Of a DNA stretch of 40,406 nucleotides, positions 30,040 through 40,309 are shown piece by piece. The number at the start of each line of letters is the position of its first letter. Position 1 is the first letter of the stretch. The notes beneath the pieces were generated by a model. That model did no database searches, was not told the origin of the DNA, and saw nothing but the letters and a program-made list of their open reading frames with translations. A program made the position numbers and the translations under genes. The DNA is taken from the NCBI GenBank assembly GCA_011109175.1, contig RDEW01000018.1:252638-293043 (forward strand). Direction: 5' to 3'. The stretch comes from Dicyema japonicum (lineage: Eukaryota > Dicyemida > Rhombozoa > Dicyemidae).

Positions 30040-30530
30040 ACCAGTATTGACGATAATTTCATCAACTTTATATGAATAAAGTCATGAATAGTTTGCGGAT
30101 TTGTAGGTATCAATTAATGAAATATTTTTATCATTTGTCATAGTTTTGCTTTAGGTTTTGCAGAATTCAAGATCTTTTCCTAATGATTAAAGGAGCTTGC
30201 TTACATGTGTTCTAATAAGCGAGATTGAATAATCGCTTCGTTAGAAAACTCCACAACACACTTCATTAAGTGGATTATTTTGGAATTTGAATAAAAAATA
30301 AAGGTAAATAGTTCTCATTAAAAATTTTAGTCTAAATAGAATTTGCTCTAGTCAATTTCACCTAACATTTACCTCAGATCAATACAAACGCTTTGTAACA
30401 CAAAAAAAGATTCAAACACATCCTTTTATTTAAACAAGAAGATCCCTTACCAAGAAGATCTTTTTTGATTGAAACGGTGACGTCCCTCTATTGCACTCAT
30501 TTCGAATACGTGTTTGAATGATTTTTTTGG
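30040..30530. other. AT-rich spacer
   Basis: No feature supported. A small repeated word (aagaagatc) occurs twice near 30440-30465. Confidence 0.4.
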
Positions 30531-30539
30531 TTTTCTACC

Positions 30540-31260
30540 TCACCTTCAACGCCAGGGGCTTTAATGACTGGTCGAAGAGGCACCAACTATGTCTGGACCT
30601 TGAGAAGATATTTAGTCTGTTGTTTCCAAAAGACAAAAATCAGAAGAGGACTTGAAGAACGTTCTGGAAACTATAGAGTATCCTACTTTTATCGGACTGC
30701 AAATTCTACGGACAGACTTTCGCTGTGCACAAGGATTTACTTTTATGATTAAATCGCTAAATGATCGGATTAATGTCATTCAATTACTTATTGGAATCTA
30801 GACAACTAATCTCCATCGTGATAGTGTACGCCCCCACAAAGTTGGTGCGTTTCTAAAGACCCGGAGGAATTGGACGCTTTCTACTAAGAACTTCCCAAGA
30901 TTCTATCTCACATAAAGTCTTCCTTATTCATCTTTATTGCGGGAGATTGGAATGCTAAATTTGGAGTACGAAAAGGATACGAACGATTTATTTGACGACT
31001 GGGAAGGGGGATCAGGAACTATCTTGGCTCAGCTCTAGCATATTCATGCGATGCTTTTAACTTGTTCATGTGCAACACCCAATTCTTGGGCTTGTCAGCA
31101 GACTGCAAACAGAATATCAAAATAGAGTTTAAAAATTTGGTTACATATTTCCTATTTGGTCGTCTTTGATGTTCCTCTATCACATCAACCTACTCTTATT
31201 ATCGACAACTTCCCAATGGGGACTCTCAACGTAAACTACATTGTTTCGTCACAACATCGT
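30540..31260 (+). mobile_element. LINE apurinic-type endonuclease domain, decayed
   Basis: Plus-strand pieces across frames: TFNARGFNDWSKRHQLCLDL (about 30545-30605), SIVIVYAPTKL (about 30810-30840), FIAGDWNAKFGVRKGYERF (about 30935-30990), then LAYSCDAFNLFMCNTQFLGL (about 31035-31090). NARG, VYAPT and GDWNAKFG are the conserved core of the exonuclease-endonuclease-phosphatase domain found at the N terminus of APE-type LINEs, as opposed to the restriction-like type in LINE-B. No RT follows. Stops and shifts throughout. Confidence 0.75.
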
Positions 31261-31599
31261 AATAAAAACTTTTCTTCAGCTATGATAAACTTAATGGAGC
31301 ACAATTTGTTTTGAAAAAAAATGACTTTGTTCTTAAACTACTAAAATTACTAAATTGACTAGAGTTTAGCTCAATATAACAATTTCGGAGCAATTTATTT
31401 TATTAACCCCTATATAATCATACGAGTGTTCACAAATATAAAGAAATTTGTTCTACTACTTCAAAGATCTAAAATATTAGGAGTGTCTACCTCTAGCTGA
31501 ACCGCTTAGATAAACTAAAACTTGTTTCTTCAGTTCCTCGCGTATTTTTCGTTTATAATTTTGTACTTTGAAACCTATTAATTAGATTCTAATTACCGC

Positions 31600-31790
31600 C
31601 CCCTTGTTTTAATATAATCATTTCTGAGCAAATTTTATATGTCTTCTTCCTCTTCACCAGACATCGATACTCCATGCCTCTCCTCAGCTTGCATACTCTC
31701 CAAAGTTTTCCATAACACAAGGGTTTGTATATAAGCTTTGACCATCTCCTCCACTTTGAGGTGAGCAATATAGCTATATTTCTGAGTAAT
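31600..31790 (-). CDS. Possible terminal exon with acidic C terminus
   Basis: The minus-strand frame reads YIAHLKVEEMVKAYIQTLVL, then WKTLESMQAEERHGVSMSGE with EEEDI and a stop. The composition is protein-like and the acidic end is typical of cytosolic or nuclear proteins, but upstream coding could not be traced because a LINE-C-type tail (31790-31865) abuts it. Function unknown. Confidence 0.25.
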
Positions 31791-31865
31791 ATGTAGATAA
31801 ATTTTATTATCCTTAGAACATTATAAAAGGAGGAGTTAAACCCACTAATTAAGTGATTTTAATTT
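31790..31865 (-). repeat. LINE-C-type 3' tail, diverged
   Basis: Minus strand atcacttaattagtgggttt, then a C/T-rich stretch and aaggataataaaat. Same order of elements as 8345-8400. Confidence 0.4.
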
Positions 31866-31949
31866 CTCGAACAAATACAAACAACTTGCGATGCTCCGCC
31901 CATGTTCCTACTGCCTTCTCTTAAAACTATCCAACTTATTGTTTATTTA

Positions 31950-32225
31950 AAAATAAGGAAACAGTCAACTGAAATCTTACAGAGGTCAAAATTAGCAAAG
32001 TACGCGGTCCTACCCGATGATCTTCTGTTTGTTTCACACGTGGTTGAATCGTTTGGTTCCCTTGCACCTGCGATTCTAGGATTCTAGGGAATCGGATTTC
32101 CACACAAACAGGAGATCCCCGTGGGTGTTGCTGGCTATTTGAGAGAATCTCGCTCGTCATCCTGATAGGGAATAGCCACGCAATCAGAGCAGCCGCTGCA
32201 TAACCATCGGCTAATTGTTTCTTTA
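31950..32225 (+). mobile_element. LINE-B C-terminal fragment
   Basis: Plus strand SKLAKYAVLPDDLLFVSHVV, ESFGSLAPAILGF, then (other frame) WLFERISLVILIGNSHAIRA. This aligns with KYxALGDxYLFVPxxVETxG and QRISLAIxRGN of the family. More diverged than the other copies. Confidence 0.7.
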
Positions 32226-32229
32226 CTTA

Positions 32230-33165
32230 AAAATTAAAGGAAAATGCAAGTTAAAATCGAATTGAGTCATTAAATTTAATTAAGACCATTCTACCTTTAA
32301 ATTATATGAGATACCGAAAATACAAATTTGTGTAATTATTATTGACTATAATCACACATTGGTGTTAAATATTAGTTAATAATCAAAACGAATCTAGGAC
32401 AGTTTTGAACTCAAATTAGGATTGTAGCATGAATTGGCCAGTTCTCCCTATTGGGGGAGCAAACTGCAGGTAGTATAAAACCGATGCCTTAGAATATTAT
32501 TCAGATCATCCAAACAGACTCTCACATTGATGCTATAAAAAATAGTAAACGTCACACTAATCATGGAATATCTCACGGAACAATAGCGAGACTTCCTCAA
32601 AATAGCCAAGTCTCCTGAACAATCAGATTATATATGGAAGCCTGCCCAGATAGAAGAAACCTTCCCCATGGGGAGGATTAATCCAAGATTCCAAAACCAA
32701 CCATAGGTGTTTGGTATGGACACTAGAATTACTTAATTCATATGATTACTTTTACCCCCATTCTTGTGGTTTCGGTGTTATTAATTAGATAAAGAATTAA
32801 ATTATATTTATTGACTTTATGCAAATTTTAAATATTTAGCAGACAAACAATTAAAAGCGAATCTGTTATTTCAAATTTAGTAATTTAAATTCTAATATCT
32901 ATTTAATGGTCTGTAAATGTCAATAACGACGGCAATTCTATCCTTATAAAACTTACGCAGAATATTTGTGATATATCAAGTATGGGTGGTTTACTTTTAT
33001 TTTTATAAAGTAGGTATACAATTTAAAAATAATAATTATTATTTTGAAGAAGAGGATGATTTTTCGGTATTTTATTTTAAAATATAATTAAATTGATAAA
33101 TTATGTCATTTTATATAACTTTGAATTTTATGATGAGATTTTTATTTTATTCATTTAAATTATTA
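32230..33165. other. AT-rich interval upstream of the bHLH gene
   Basis: No gene or repeat recognised. The bases immediately before the bHLH start read ...tattaacttag, which could be a 3' splice or spliced-leader acceptor. Confidence 0.4.
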
Positions 33166-33171
33166 ACTTAG

Positions 33172-33775
33172 ATGGATTATCAAGAGCAGAATCTTTCTCT
33201 CATTGAGGAAGAATTCCAATTATCAGAGGTTCCTATATTTCTTTATTTCTAGATAAAGAGACTAAACCACAACGAGACTGAAAGAGAGCGACGGAATAGA
33301 ATTAAGATTGGCTTCGATAATCTACAAAAAATAATTCCCTCAAAACGGAAAAGAGTAATTATTTTACATAAATTAGATGGCTCGTACTCTTATTCTGAAA
33401 AGAACTACTGAATACATAACATATCTGAGCAATATTTTGATGGAAATAATTGATATCGGCCCTGATATAGACTCTTTGGTCCATAAAAGCAATGGTAATA
33501 CTTACCCCCTAATTATATATATATATATATATTAATTTTACTTTTAAGGTGCAAAACCCGGAGACGAAACCTGCAGAAAATATGAGTTTTATGACCAATA
33601 TATTAAAACACTTTATCCCGATAATGGGTTCCTTAAAAATAATCCTGAACAATCCCGTAGGACTTACAACAAAAACTCCGAACCGTTAGATGAGAAAGTT
33701 TTGAGTTATCCATGTGATCCTGAATTCAACCGACTTTTTAACTCTGAGATCATCGATAATGAGTTTCTCAATTAA
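33172..33775 (+). CDS. Max-like class B bHLH transcription factor, 4 exons
   Basis: Exons 33172-33228, 33253-33354, 33377-33494 and 33549-33775 join in frame to 167 residues. Introns are 24, 22 and 54 nt, all GT-AG; the 54-nt one contains a (TA)n run that accounts for its length. Basic region: LNHNETERERRNRIK, with His25, Glu29 and Arg33 at the class-B positions that read CACGTG E-boxes in Max/Myc/USF-type proteins. Helix 1 is GFDNLQKIIPS; the loop is very short (KRKR). Helix 2 ARTLILKRTTEYITYLSNI is closest to Max (RAQILDKATEYIQYM). No leucine zipper with regular Leu heptads follows, unlike Max or Mlx. The C-terminal 90 residues (YDQYIKTLYPDNGFLKN ...) are unrecognised. Likely a nuclear, dimerising DNA-binding protein; its partner is unknown. 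The last codons lie in a block repeated after the N at 34065. Confidence 0.8.
33514..33532. repeat. (TA)n microsatellite inside bHLH intron 3
   Basis: Uninterrupted TA dinucleotides of about 19-20 bp. They lengthen this intron to 54 nt, about twice the others. Confidence 0.85.
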
Positions 33776-34381
33776 ATTTTTTTTTACTTTTTTAATTTTT
33801 AATAATTATTTTGTTAATTTACTATTAAATTCAGTACTGAAGTTTTATTGGAATTTTTTTTCTTCTAATTTATGCGCAAGTCGCTATGAACATGGACATT
33901 GACAAGATTTAGTTAAAACCTTTGAATACTCGATATTTGAGTGATTGGTAATTTTTATCGCATAGTCTAATATTTTATTTAAATTTACAAAATAATTTTT
34001 TTAACAATTAAACAAATGTCAGTTGAGGAAGCTTGCTGCGTGGATTGCGAACGAGTTCCCTCGGNTCATCGATAATGAGTTTCTCAATTAAATTTTTTTT
34101 TACTTTTTTAATTTTTAATAATTATTTTGTTAATTTACTATTAATGTAAGGGCTGAAGTTTTATTGGAATTTTTTTTCTTCTAATTTATACGCAAGTCAC
34201 TATAGACATGGACATTGACAAGGTTTAGTTAAAACCTTTGGAAAATCGATATTTGACTAATTGGTAATTTTTATCACATAGTCTAATATTTTATTTAAAT
34301 TTACAAAATAATTTTTTTTAACAATTAAACAAATGTCAGTTGAGGAAGCTTGCTGCGTGGATTGCGAACGAGTTCCCTCGG
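33750..34381. repeat. ~315-bp direct repeat around a 1-base gap
   Basis: 33750-34064 and 34066-34381 are near-identical (differences such as aattcagtactg versus aatgtaagggctg, and gaa versus gac near the end). They abut a single N at 34065. Both contain the last bases of the bHLH gene and a LINE-B tail. This is what overlapping but unmerged contig ends, or two haplotypes, would give. Confidence 0.9.
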
Positions 34382-34590
34382 AGTATGGCTATTTCAATCT
34401 TTTGTCTTAGCCATAACTCTTCTTGTTGATCCCTTTTCTTTCTGGCAAACAATCCTCCGAGTTCTCGCAAGAACTCAGCCGTCATTGGACCAACGGCTCC
34501 TGATGATTCGGTCGCAACAGGAGTAAATCGGTAGCGATCCCCGAGGCAAGAATATTTCTTGATTTTTAGGTTCTTCGCAGTCGAAGCAGC
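33955..34590 (-). mobile_element. LINE-B 3' end (tail duplicated by the join)
   Basis: The minus strand from about 34590 reads AASTAKNLKIKKYSCLGDRY RFTPVATESSG, FLRELGGLFARKKRDQQEEL, then IEIAILRGNSFAIHAASFLN and a stop at about 34340. The final residues and 3' tail also appear before the N (33955-34064) because of the repeat. Its 5' part is cut by another LINE-B at 34615. The frame is open over most of the visible stretch, so it may be a fairly young copy. Confidence 0.75.
34065..34065. other. Undetermined base (N), probable scaffold join
   Basis: The only N in the window, located exactly between the two copies of the 315-bp repeat. Confidence 0.9.
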
Positions 34591-34614
34591 CTTTTATTTA
34601 AATTGAAAACAATT

Positions 34615-35075
34615 TATTACGAAACTAGGCAATCAAAATAATCCAGTTAATAGAATGAAATGGCTGTTTCCCTTGACAACTGCTTGAGAAATTCTTTGGA
34701 ACAACCATTCGGTTTCCCGACGCTCATCACTAACTTTCGCAATTATTGACCCAAGCGATCTCAGAAAATAGACCGTCTTGGGTCAGAAGACTCCACTTGT
34801 CTCGACAACAACTGGCTGAACATGGAATTAGTGGATAGACTGTCGTATTTTTTTATTTTGAAATTCTCGAAAGTCCGAGCAACCTCCCAGCTTTCAACAC
34901 GGTACCATCAAGTATCGACAGGGAAAAGGTGTGGGTACAGGCCACATCCAAAATTAAGTATTTTTCCGAGAGAAGGGGAAGACAGTTACCTCATTTGGTC
35001 GCTTTCCATCTCCACGATCCAGGCCCACCGGTTCCAGAGACGACGGGAATCCAGTCGCCTCAAGAGAACGCTTTT
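34615..35075 (-). mobile_element. LINE-B 3' copy inserted in or beside the previous one
   Basis: The minus strand from 35072 gives [31 protein letters not shown] (RPD position is RPN), then degenerate matches to the rest (KIKKYDSLSTNSMFSQLLSR) and the tail gtttcgtaataaattgtttt at about 34600-34625. Broken by stops. Confidence 0.7.
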
Positions 35076-35358
35076 TAAAAAAAATATTATTATTAATTTG
35101 AATTAGAAAATTATGATAAAAATGCCAGTTTTTTCAATTGGCACTACCTGCATTGGAAACAAATTTGTTGCAAAAAGCAACACTATTTAGTGACTTTCCA
35201 GAGACGACGGGAATCCAGTCGCCTCAAGAGAGCGCTTTTTAAAAAAATATTATTATTAATTTGAATTAGAAAATTATGATAAAAATGCCAGTTTTTTCAA
35301 TTGGCACTACCTGCATTGGAAACAAATTTGTTGCAAAAAGCAACACTATTTGATGACT
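35032..35358. repeat. 164-bp two-copy tandem duplication
   Basis: 35032-35195 and 35196-35358, both starting ttccagagacgacgggaatc and almost identical. The block contains the 5' end of the preceding LINE-B fragment and an inverted ccagttttttcaattggcac element. Confidence 0.9.
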
Positions 35359-35532
35359 CTGCAATCAGATTTTTCTTATCATCAATATCACTTATATTTT
35401 GCGATGTGTCGTTATTCACTTTCGAACACACAACTGATAGTTTTTGTTATTTTTTAAGGGATAAAATTATCGATCTACTATTGGATGATACGAAAAATAG
35501 AATTGTAAAAATATCGCTAAATTTGAAAGTGA

Positions 35533-35758
35533 ATATTTGCTAATGTATTTCTACGTCAATTTTGTCGACGGGATCATTTTTGATTGATTTTTCGTGTTTT
35601 TAATACAAAACTAATGTAATTCGAAAACTAATTATTTTATATTGGATATTTACTAATGTATTTCTACGTCAATTTTGTCGACGGGATCATTTTTGATTGA
35701 TTTTTCGTGTTTTTAATACAAAACTAATGTAATTCGAAAACTAATTATTTTATATTGG
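35533..35758. repeat. 113-bp two-copy tandem duplication
   Basis: 35533-35645 and 35646-35758, containing taatgtatttctacgtcaat. Essentially identical, with one substitution noted at the start. Confidence 0.9.
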
Positions 35759-35759
35759 A

Positions 35760-36240
35760 TATTAATTAGTTAGTGGAAAATTTCATTCAATTAAGTGTTT
35801 AATCATCCTTCATAATCCTTGAGTATGCTGAAATTAACTTCTATAAAATACCATGAGATGATGAATTTCTTCTGTTTGACCAATTGGGATTTTTTTCTAC
35901 AATTATTAAAGAAATTCTACTCATTAGATAATGTCGATAAATAAACGTTGCAATAATTAGAAATGTTATTGGGAAGACTGTTAAAACAAGCAAAACTGTA
36001 TAACTAAAAGCTATTATGAGATACTGAAATAATATACATGAAAATTTTATCGTAGTGCTAGAATTCGTTAATGATTGATCTAAGTTATAATTATTAAAAA
36101 CTTTGTAAATTCATAATCAGATGTTTTAGATGCTTTATTTTTAATTTACGGTCATTTTGAATAAATTGAGTGTTAAATAAACCAATCGCATGATTAAATT
36201 CGCATGATTATTCACATTGCCTAAATTTATTTATTTTATC
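35760..36240. other. AT-rich spacer
   Basis: No feature supported. The plus frame 35301-35543 just upstream overlaps the tandem duplications and is not recognised. Confidence 0.45.
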
Positions 36241-36289
36241 GTAAAAAGAGAAACACCCGAAATCTCGGATCATTACTTGGCGATTCAGA

Positions 36290-36890
36290 AGAACACAACG
36301 AAAGATATTGGCCACAATAGCACTTAAAAAATTAAGATCCATTCTGATGAGAAAGAATCAAATTTCTACTGAGGTGCAAATACGCTTATATAATGAATTT
36401 ATCCGACCAGTCCTCATGTACAACGCAGGTACTTGGGAAATATCAAAAAAGACATGGAACAACTCGATTCGTTTCACAGAAGCTAACAAAGAAATCTCCT
36501 TGGATACTCTTGGCCAAAGAAAATCTCGAACAATAATTATACAGACTGACTGATTATGGACCAATAAGTCTGAACGTACTTGAAACCCGCTGGTGCCTTT
36601 TTGGACATATTCTACGGATGGGTGAAGAAACACCATGAAATGCCGCCATGGAATAATTTTTTGGCCATACTGTATCTTCTACATTCAGAGAACGTCCAAG
36701 AGGTTGTCTTCCCAGGACACTTGCGGAGGATTATGCTATGATCGGGGCCGACTGATGGATGCAGACTATCTGGACAAAATCAGGAGGCGAGCACGACAGC
36801 GAAAAAGATGGAGAAAGCTAACGGAAAGGATTGTAGAAAAACATGGCACAAAAGAAACCATAAACAGTGTTTACTGGTGACGCGAATGTG
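36290..36890 (+). mobile_element. LINE-A C-terminal fragment
   Basis: KKLRSILMRKNQISTEVQIR with LYNEFIRPVLMYNAGTWEIS (36330-36450), then frame-shifted counterparts of LDSFHR, GYSWPKKIS and FRERPRGCLPRTLAEDYAM (about 36680-36740) and a terminal basic helix RRRARQRKRWRKL. Matches the LINE-A region after the RT. More diverged than the 3.6-kb and 39.7-kb copies. Confidence 0.7.
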
Positions 36891-36939
36891 CTTTAACCTA
36901 CTAACTATCGTAAAAATAATAAATTAATATATGAAGCTT

Positions 36940-37325
36940 TAATCACCAGCTTGTTTCCTCTACAATACCAATCGAGATACGCTCTCGAAGCCATTCAATC
37001 TCCGTATATCAATGGTGACCCTTTAGATCATTAAGCTGATCTTACGGAATAGATCGTATACTTGTGGGTAAAGGATTCCTGACGTCTCAACAACAAAAGA
37101 GACAAACAATTGATTCTCAAAAATGCTTCAGTACTTCTCTTCTGATCATCGGCATGCTTATAAGCGTGACCTGTATCCGAGAATGAAGCGTCCAAATTTT
37201 TCGGAGAGTACTAATCAACGTACGTAGCGTCCCAAACCAAGTTCCGACCATTAGCAAAAGGGAACGCTATCATTCCGTCAAAGCATGTTCCATCCTCAGA
37301 GTAAGACCAAATGCAGTGCCAACAG
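36940..37325 (-). mobile_element. LINE-B 3' fragment
   Basis: The minus strand gives PDGMIAFPFANGRNLVWDAT YVD (about 37280-37210), DASFSDTGHAYKHADDQKRS TEAF, and a C-terminal remnant near 36945-37000. Frameshifts and stops. Confidence 0.65.
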
Positions 37326-37619
37326 AGAAAAATGCATTTTTCACCATCACATATATTAAATTGCTACAGAATCACTTGCTTAAAAATCAAAAATGAATGT
37401 CCTTAGCTAAGTGATCACAAGTGGAGATTAATCTGTACTTCTCTTATATTTAGATATGAACTTAACTCATATTATGATTTTTCAAGGAATCTTATAAGGA
37501 TGTGCAGAGATGATTGCATATAAGGTTCGTCCTGCTTGGGAATTTTCGTTGTTGTTCGATTAGAAGTGCTTTCAGAAGAATTAATACAGATGACTCCATT
37601 AGTGGCACTTTAGCCGCGT

Positions 37620-37920
37620 GGCGCCATGTTGTGCTTCGTGGATAATTGGTTAAGTTTCTGTTTTTCGTCTGTTCCTCCTCTCTTTTCCTATCATGTGATC
37701 CACCTGTTTAAGTGGCGCCCAGTCCCAGGCCGGCACAAAAAAGGATCATTTGCTCTCCCCCACTCCACTGGAGGGGTTTCCACAACCGCAAGTAATGGAC
37801 GTCTTACCCTTTATGTTGATTCCGGATGAACTCTGTTTTTGTAGAAGTGGAAACTGGATACACTTAATTAGTTGGTTACTTTGACTTCTTTCTCGGTGTA
37901 TCCGAGGTTAATAAATAAGG
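37620..37920 (+). repeat. Repeat with LINE-C-type tail and a block shared with 27.5 kb
   Basis: 37690-37760 (gatccacctgtttaagtggc...) resembles minus-strand 27480-27600: LFKWRPVPGRHKKGS versus LLKRRPMPDRHQEDP. It is followed by the tail cacttaattagttggttact and tttctcggtgtatccgaggt taataaataa. The body is not assigned to a known family. Confidence 0.45.
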
Positions 37921-38153
37921 TCATAAACTTATTATATCATCACATTGCAAGACATCTTAGTTCTATTCGCAATTGTATTTGCAAATAACGGTGTATTTTT
38001 AATTTGATTTAAAATCTCTGCTTTCTCGGTGTATCCGGGGTTAATAAATAAGGTCATAATCTTGTTGTATCATCACATTGCAAGACATCCTAGTTCTATT
38101 CGCAATTGTATTTGCAAATAACGGTGTATTTTTAATTTGATTTAAAATCTCTG
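37888..38153. repeat. 133-bp two-copy tandem duplication of a tail region
   Basis: 37888-38020 and 38021-38153, both starting ctttctcggtgtatccg. They differ by a few bases (cgagg/cgggg, aactta/atcttg). Confidence 0.9.
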
Positions 38154-38214
38154 TTTTATTCTTAAAATTATGGAATGGTTGTTGTGACAATTTTAGAAAA
38201 CAGGATTTGATGTA

Positions 38215-38974
38215 CCATATTTTCCGGTGTATAAGTCGACCGTTTTTGATCAAAAATCTACCTAAAAAATCGACCTCGACTTATACACCGAATCATGAAA
38301 TTCAACTTCGCATTCATCGCTTCAAATGTGATAGTAATTACTACACTTTTCACCAAAAAATTCTTGCAAAGATCAATCCAATTATAGAAATAAATAGTAT
38401 AAAATAATAACTACGTAAACATTCAATTATTATACTCACCCATGTCTTAATGAATGAATTACTCTGCGTGAAACTTTGCCAAAGAAATTAACAACTGTGC
38501 TGCATCAAGAAAGTTTGGCGTAAATGAGAAACTAGTAAAAGATTGGAAACGCAATTCAACATAGCTAGCAGTGATGCCAAAAAACAAATTTGCTAATAGA
38601 GGGAAAAGAATTTCTGAAGGGAAAAGAACTGCGAAACGCTCCTTTAGGAAATTTTTTACAACGCTCTCGATGGGACAGAAGACGACCTTATCTGGGAAGA
38701 GGAAGAGGAAACTGAAGATAAAGAAGACCAAGAAGATCCCCTTTATGACGACAGACTAAATAAAAATGAATGGAACAATCTTTTTGGAAATAGTGACGAT
38801 GAAGACGGATTTTGAACTCAATGTAAGTACTTTATAATTCTAATTTATTGTTTTTTAACTAAAAATAAATCACTACTAAGAGTTTTCATTGTTGTTAGTT
38901 TTTCTTAACGCGTAATATCACAGGGTTACAAAGTAAATAGTAGGGGGTCGACTTATACACCGGCAAACATGGGG
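38215..38974 (+). mobile_element. pogo/Tigger-type DNA transposon, internally deleted (760 bp)
   Basis: Inverted ends share ccggtgtataagtcgacc (38229-38246 and the complement near 38945-38962), flanked by TA at 38213-38214 and 38975-38976, the target duplication of the Tc1/mariner-pogo superfamily. Inside, plus-strand traces of the transposase remain: ASRKFGVNEKLVKDWKRN and MPKNKFANRGKR (38500-38600, the helix-turn-helix DNA-binding end), then after loss of the catalytic region the acidic C terminus NALDGTEDDLIWEEEEE with NLFGNSDDEDGF and a stop (about 38655-38815). The DDE domain is missing, so it is non-autonomous. A second gacttatacaccga copy lies at 38277-38290, close to the left end. Confidence 0.85.
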
Positions 38975-39114
38975 TATTCATCATCTGTGACTGGTTTTTT
39001 CATTTTTGCAATCTCATGACTGACGATGAAGCTTACAATAATTATATGTTTAACTTTTAATTTTAATATTTTGACGACGTTAAAATAATACGCCTGCTCA
39101 TGAACACTCATCTC

Positions 39115-39226
39115 CAGGGCTGTGTAGTCGGAATCGAGGAGTTTTTTGTATAGTTGGAGTCGGAGTCGAAGAAATAATATTTAAGGAGTCGGAGTCTTGC
39201 TATATTTTACCGACTCCACAGCCCTG
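39115..39226. mobile_element. hAT MITE, 112 bp
   Basis: Starts cagggctgtgtagtcgg and ends ccgactccacagccctg, imperfect inverted repeats with an internal ggagtcggagtcg repeat. It is flanked by a perfect 8-bp duplication CTCATCTC at 39107-39114 and 39227-39234, diagnostic of hAT elements. It has no coding capacity and must be moved by a hAT transposase encoded elsewhere. Confidence 0.95.
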
Positions 39227-39242
39227 CTCATCTCTGTCAAAA

Positions 39243-39850
39243 TTGGTAAATGTAGCTCCAACTTTTTTCCGACTTTACGTGGAGTTCGGGGACTCGTTAT
39301 TTCCGCTCCTCTTCATTGTTTACTTGGAAGCTGCACTAAGAGAGTTCAGAGCCCTGATTAGAAAAAACTATGACGACATAATTTATGCTGATGATCTAGA
39401 TTTTATTTCTGAGGATACTCAAACACTTCAGCACATGCTCAGCGTACTTCCATACATATTTTCGAAATGGTTCATATCCGTAAATCTGGACAAAACGGAG
39501 TTTACAACGCTTACACGTAGTCATAGAGAAGGCAAAAGAAGGTTGGCTTGCTTCTAGGATACTATGAAGATGTTACTCGTAGGAAAATCCTTGCTATGAG
39601 TGCATTGAAAAAAAATATCTTAAATCTGGAACCATAAGAATAGGATAGGACTAAACACCAGGCTTGGATATACAAAGCTATTGTCATCCCGGTAATAACC
39701 TACAACTCTGGGACTTGGGGAATCCCTAAACGGGAAATGGACCGTCTTGACTCTGTCTACAGAGCTCAGCTTAAATCGGTAATCGAGATCAACTGGCCTA
39801 TGAAGATCTCTAATGCAAACCTTTATAATAAATGCTATATATGAACTTAA
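39243..39850 (+). mobile_element. LINE-A reverse transcriptase core and downstream region
   Basis: GDSLFPLLFIVYLEAALREF (motif B, 39288-39350), DIIYADDLDFISED with intact YADD (39375-39415), SKWFISVNLDKTEF (39465-39500), then after a stop KAIVIPVITYNSGTWGIPKR and WPMKISNANLYNKC (about 39675-39840). Same order as the 12.7-11.7 kb copy. It breaks off at about 39850, where a non-LINE block with a tandem duplication begins, and seems to resume at 40310. Confidence 0.85.
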
Positions 39851-39881
39851 CTCATTTAAAAATTTTAATAAAACCTTGAAA

Positions 39882-40221
39882 TTTCTGTGTTACATAATTG
39901 TTTGATGGAATTTTTTTGAACATCTTAGATTTTTGAATTTTCCAACGAGTGAACAAGTTTATATGTCTTATTCATACTTGCCTGTAGCATTATTGAAAAC
40001 GATCTTTTAACAATTTCTGACCTGATTTTTGTGTCTACTCTTCTATGGAATTTTCTGTGTTACATAATTGTTTGATGGAATTTTTTTGAACATCTTAGAT
40101 TTTTGAATTTTCCAACGAGTGAACAAGTTTATATGTCTTATTCATACTTGCCTGTAGCATTATTGAAACACGATCTTTTAACAATTTCTGACCTGATTTT
40201 TGTGTCTACTCTTCTATGGAA
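39882..40221. repeat. 170-bp two-copy tandem duplication
   Basis: 39882-40051 and 40052-40221, both beginning tttctgtgttacataattg. They differ by a single-base indel (gaaaacgatc versus gaaacacgatc) and little else. It lies inside the interruption of LINE-A. Confidence 0.9.
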
Positions 40222-40309
40222 TTGTTATATAAAAATATCCACAAACTGTTTCCAAACTAAAACAAGAACTAAGAAGAATCGAAAAAAATCAAATTCTTAA
40301 ACAAGCAAT

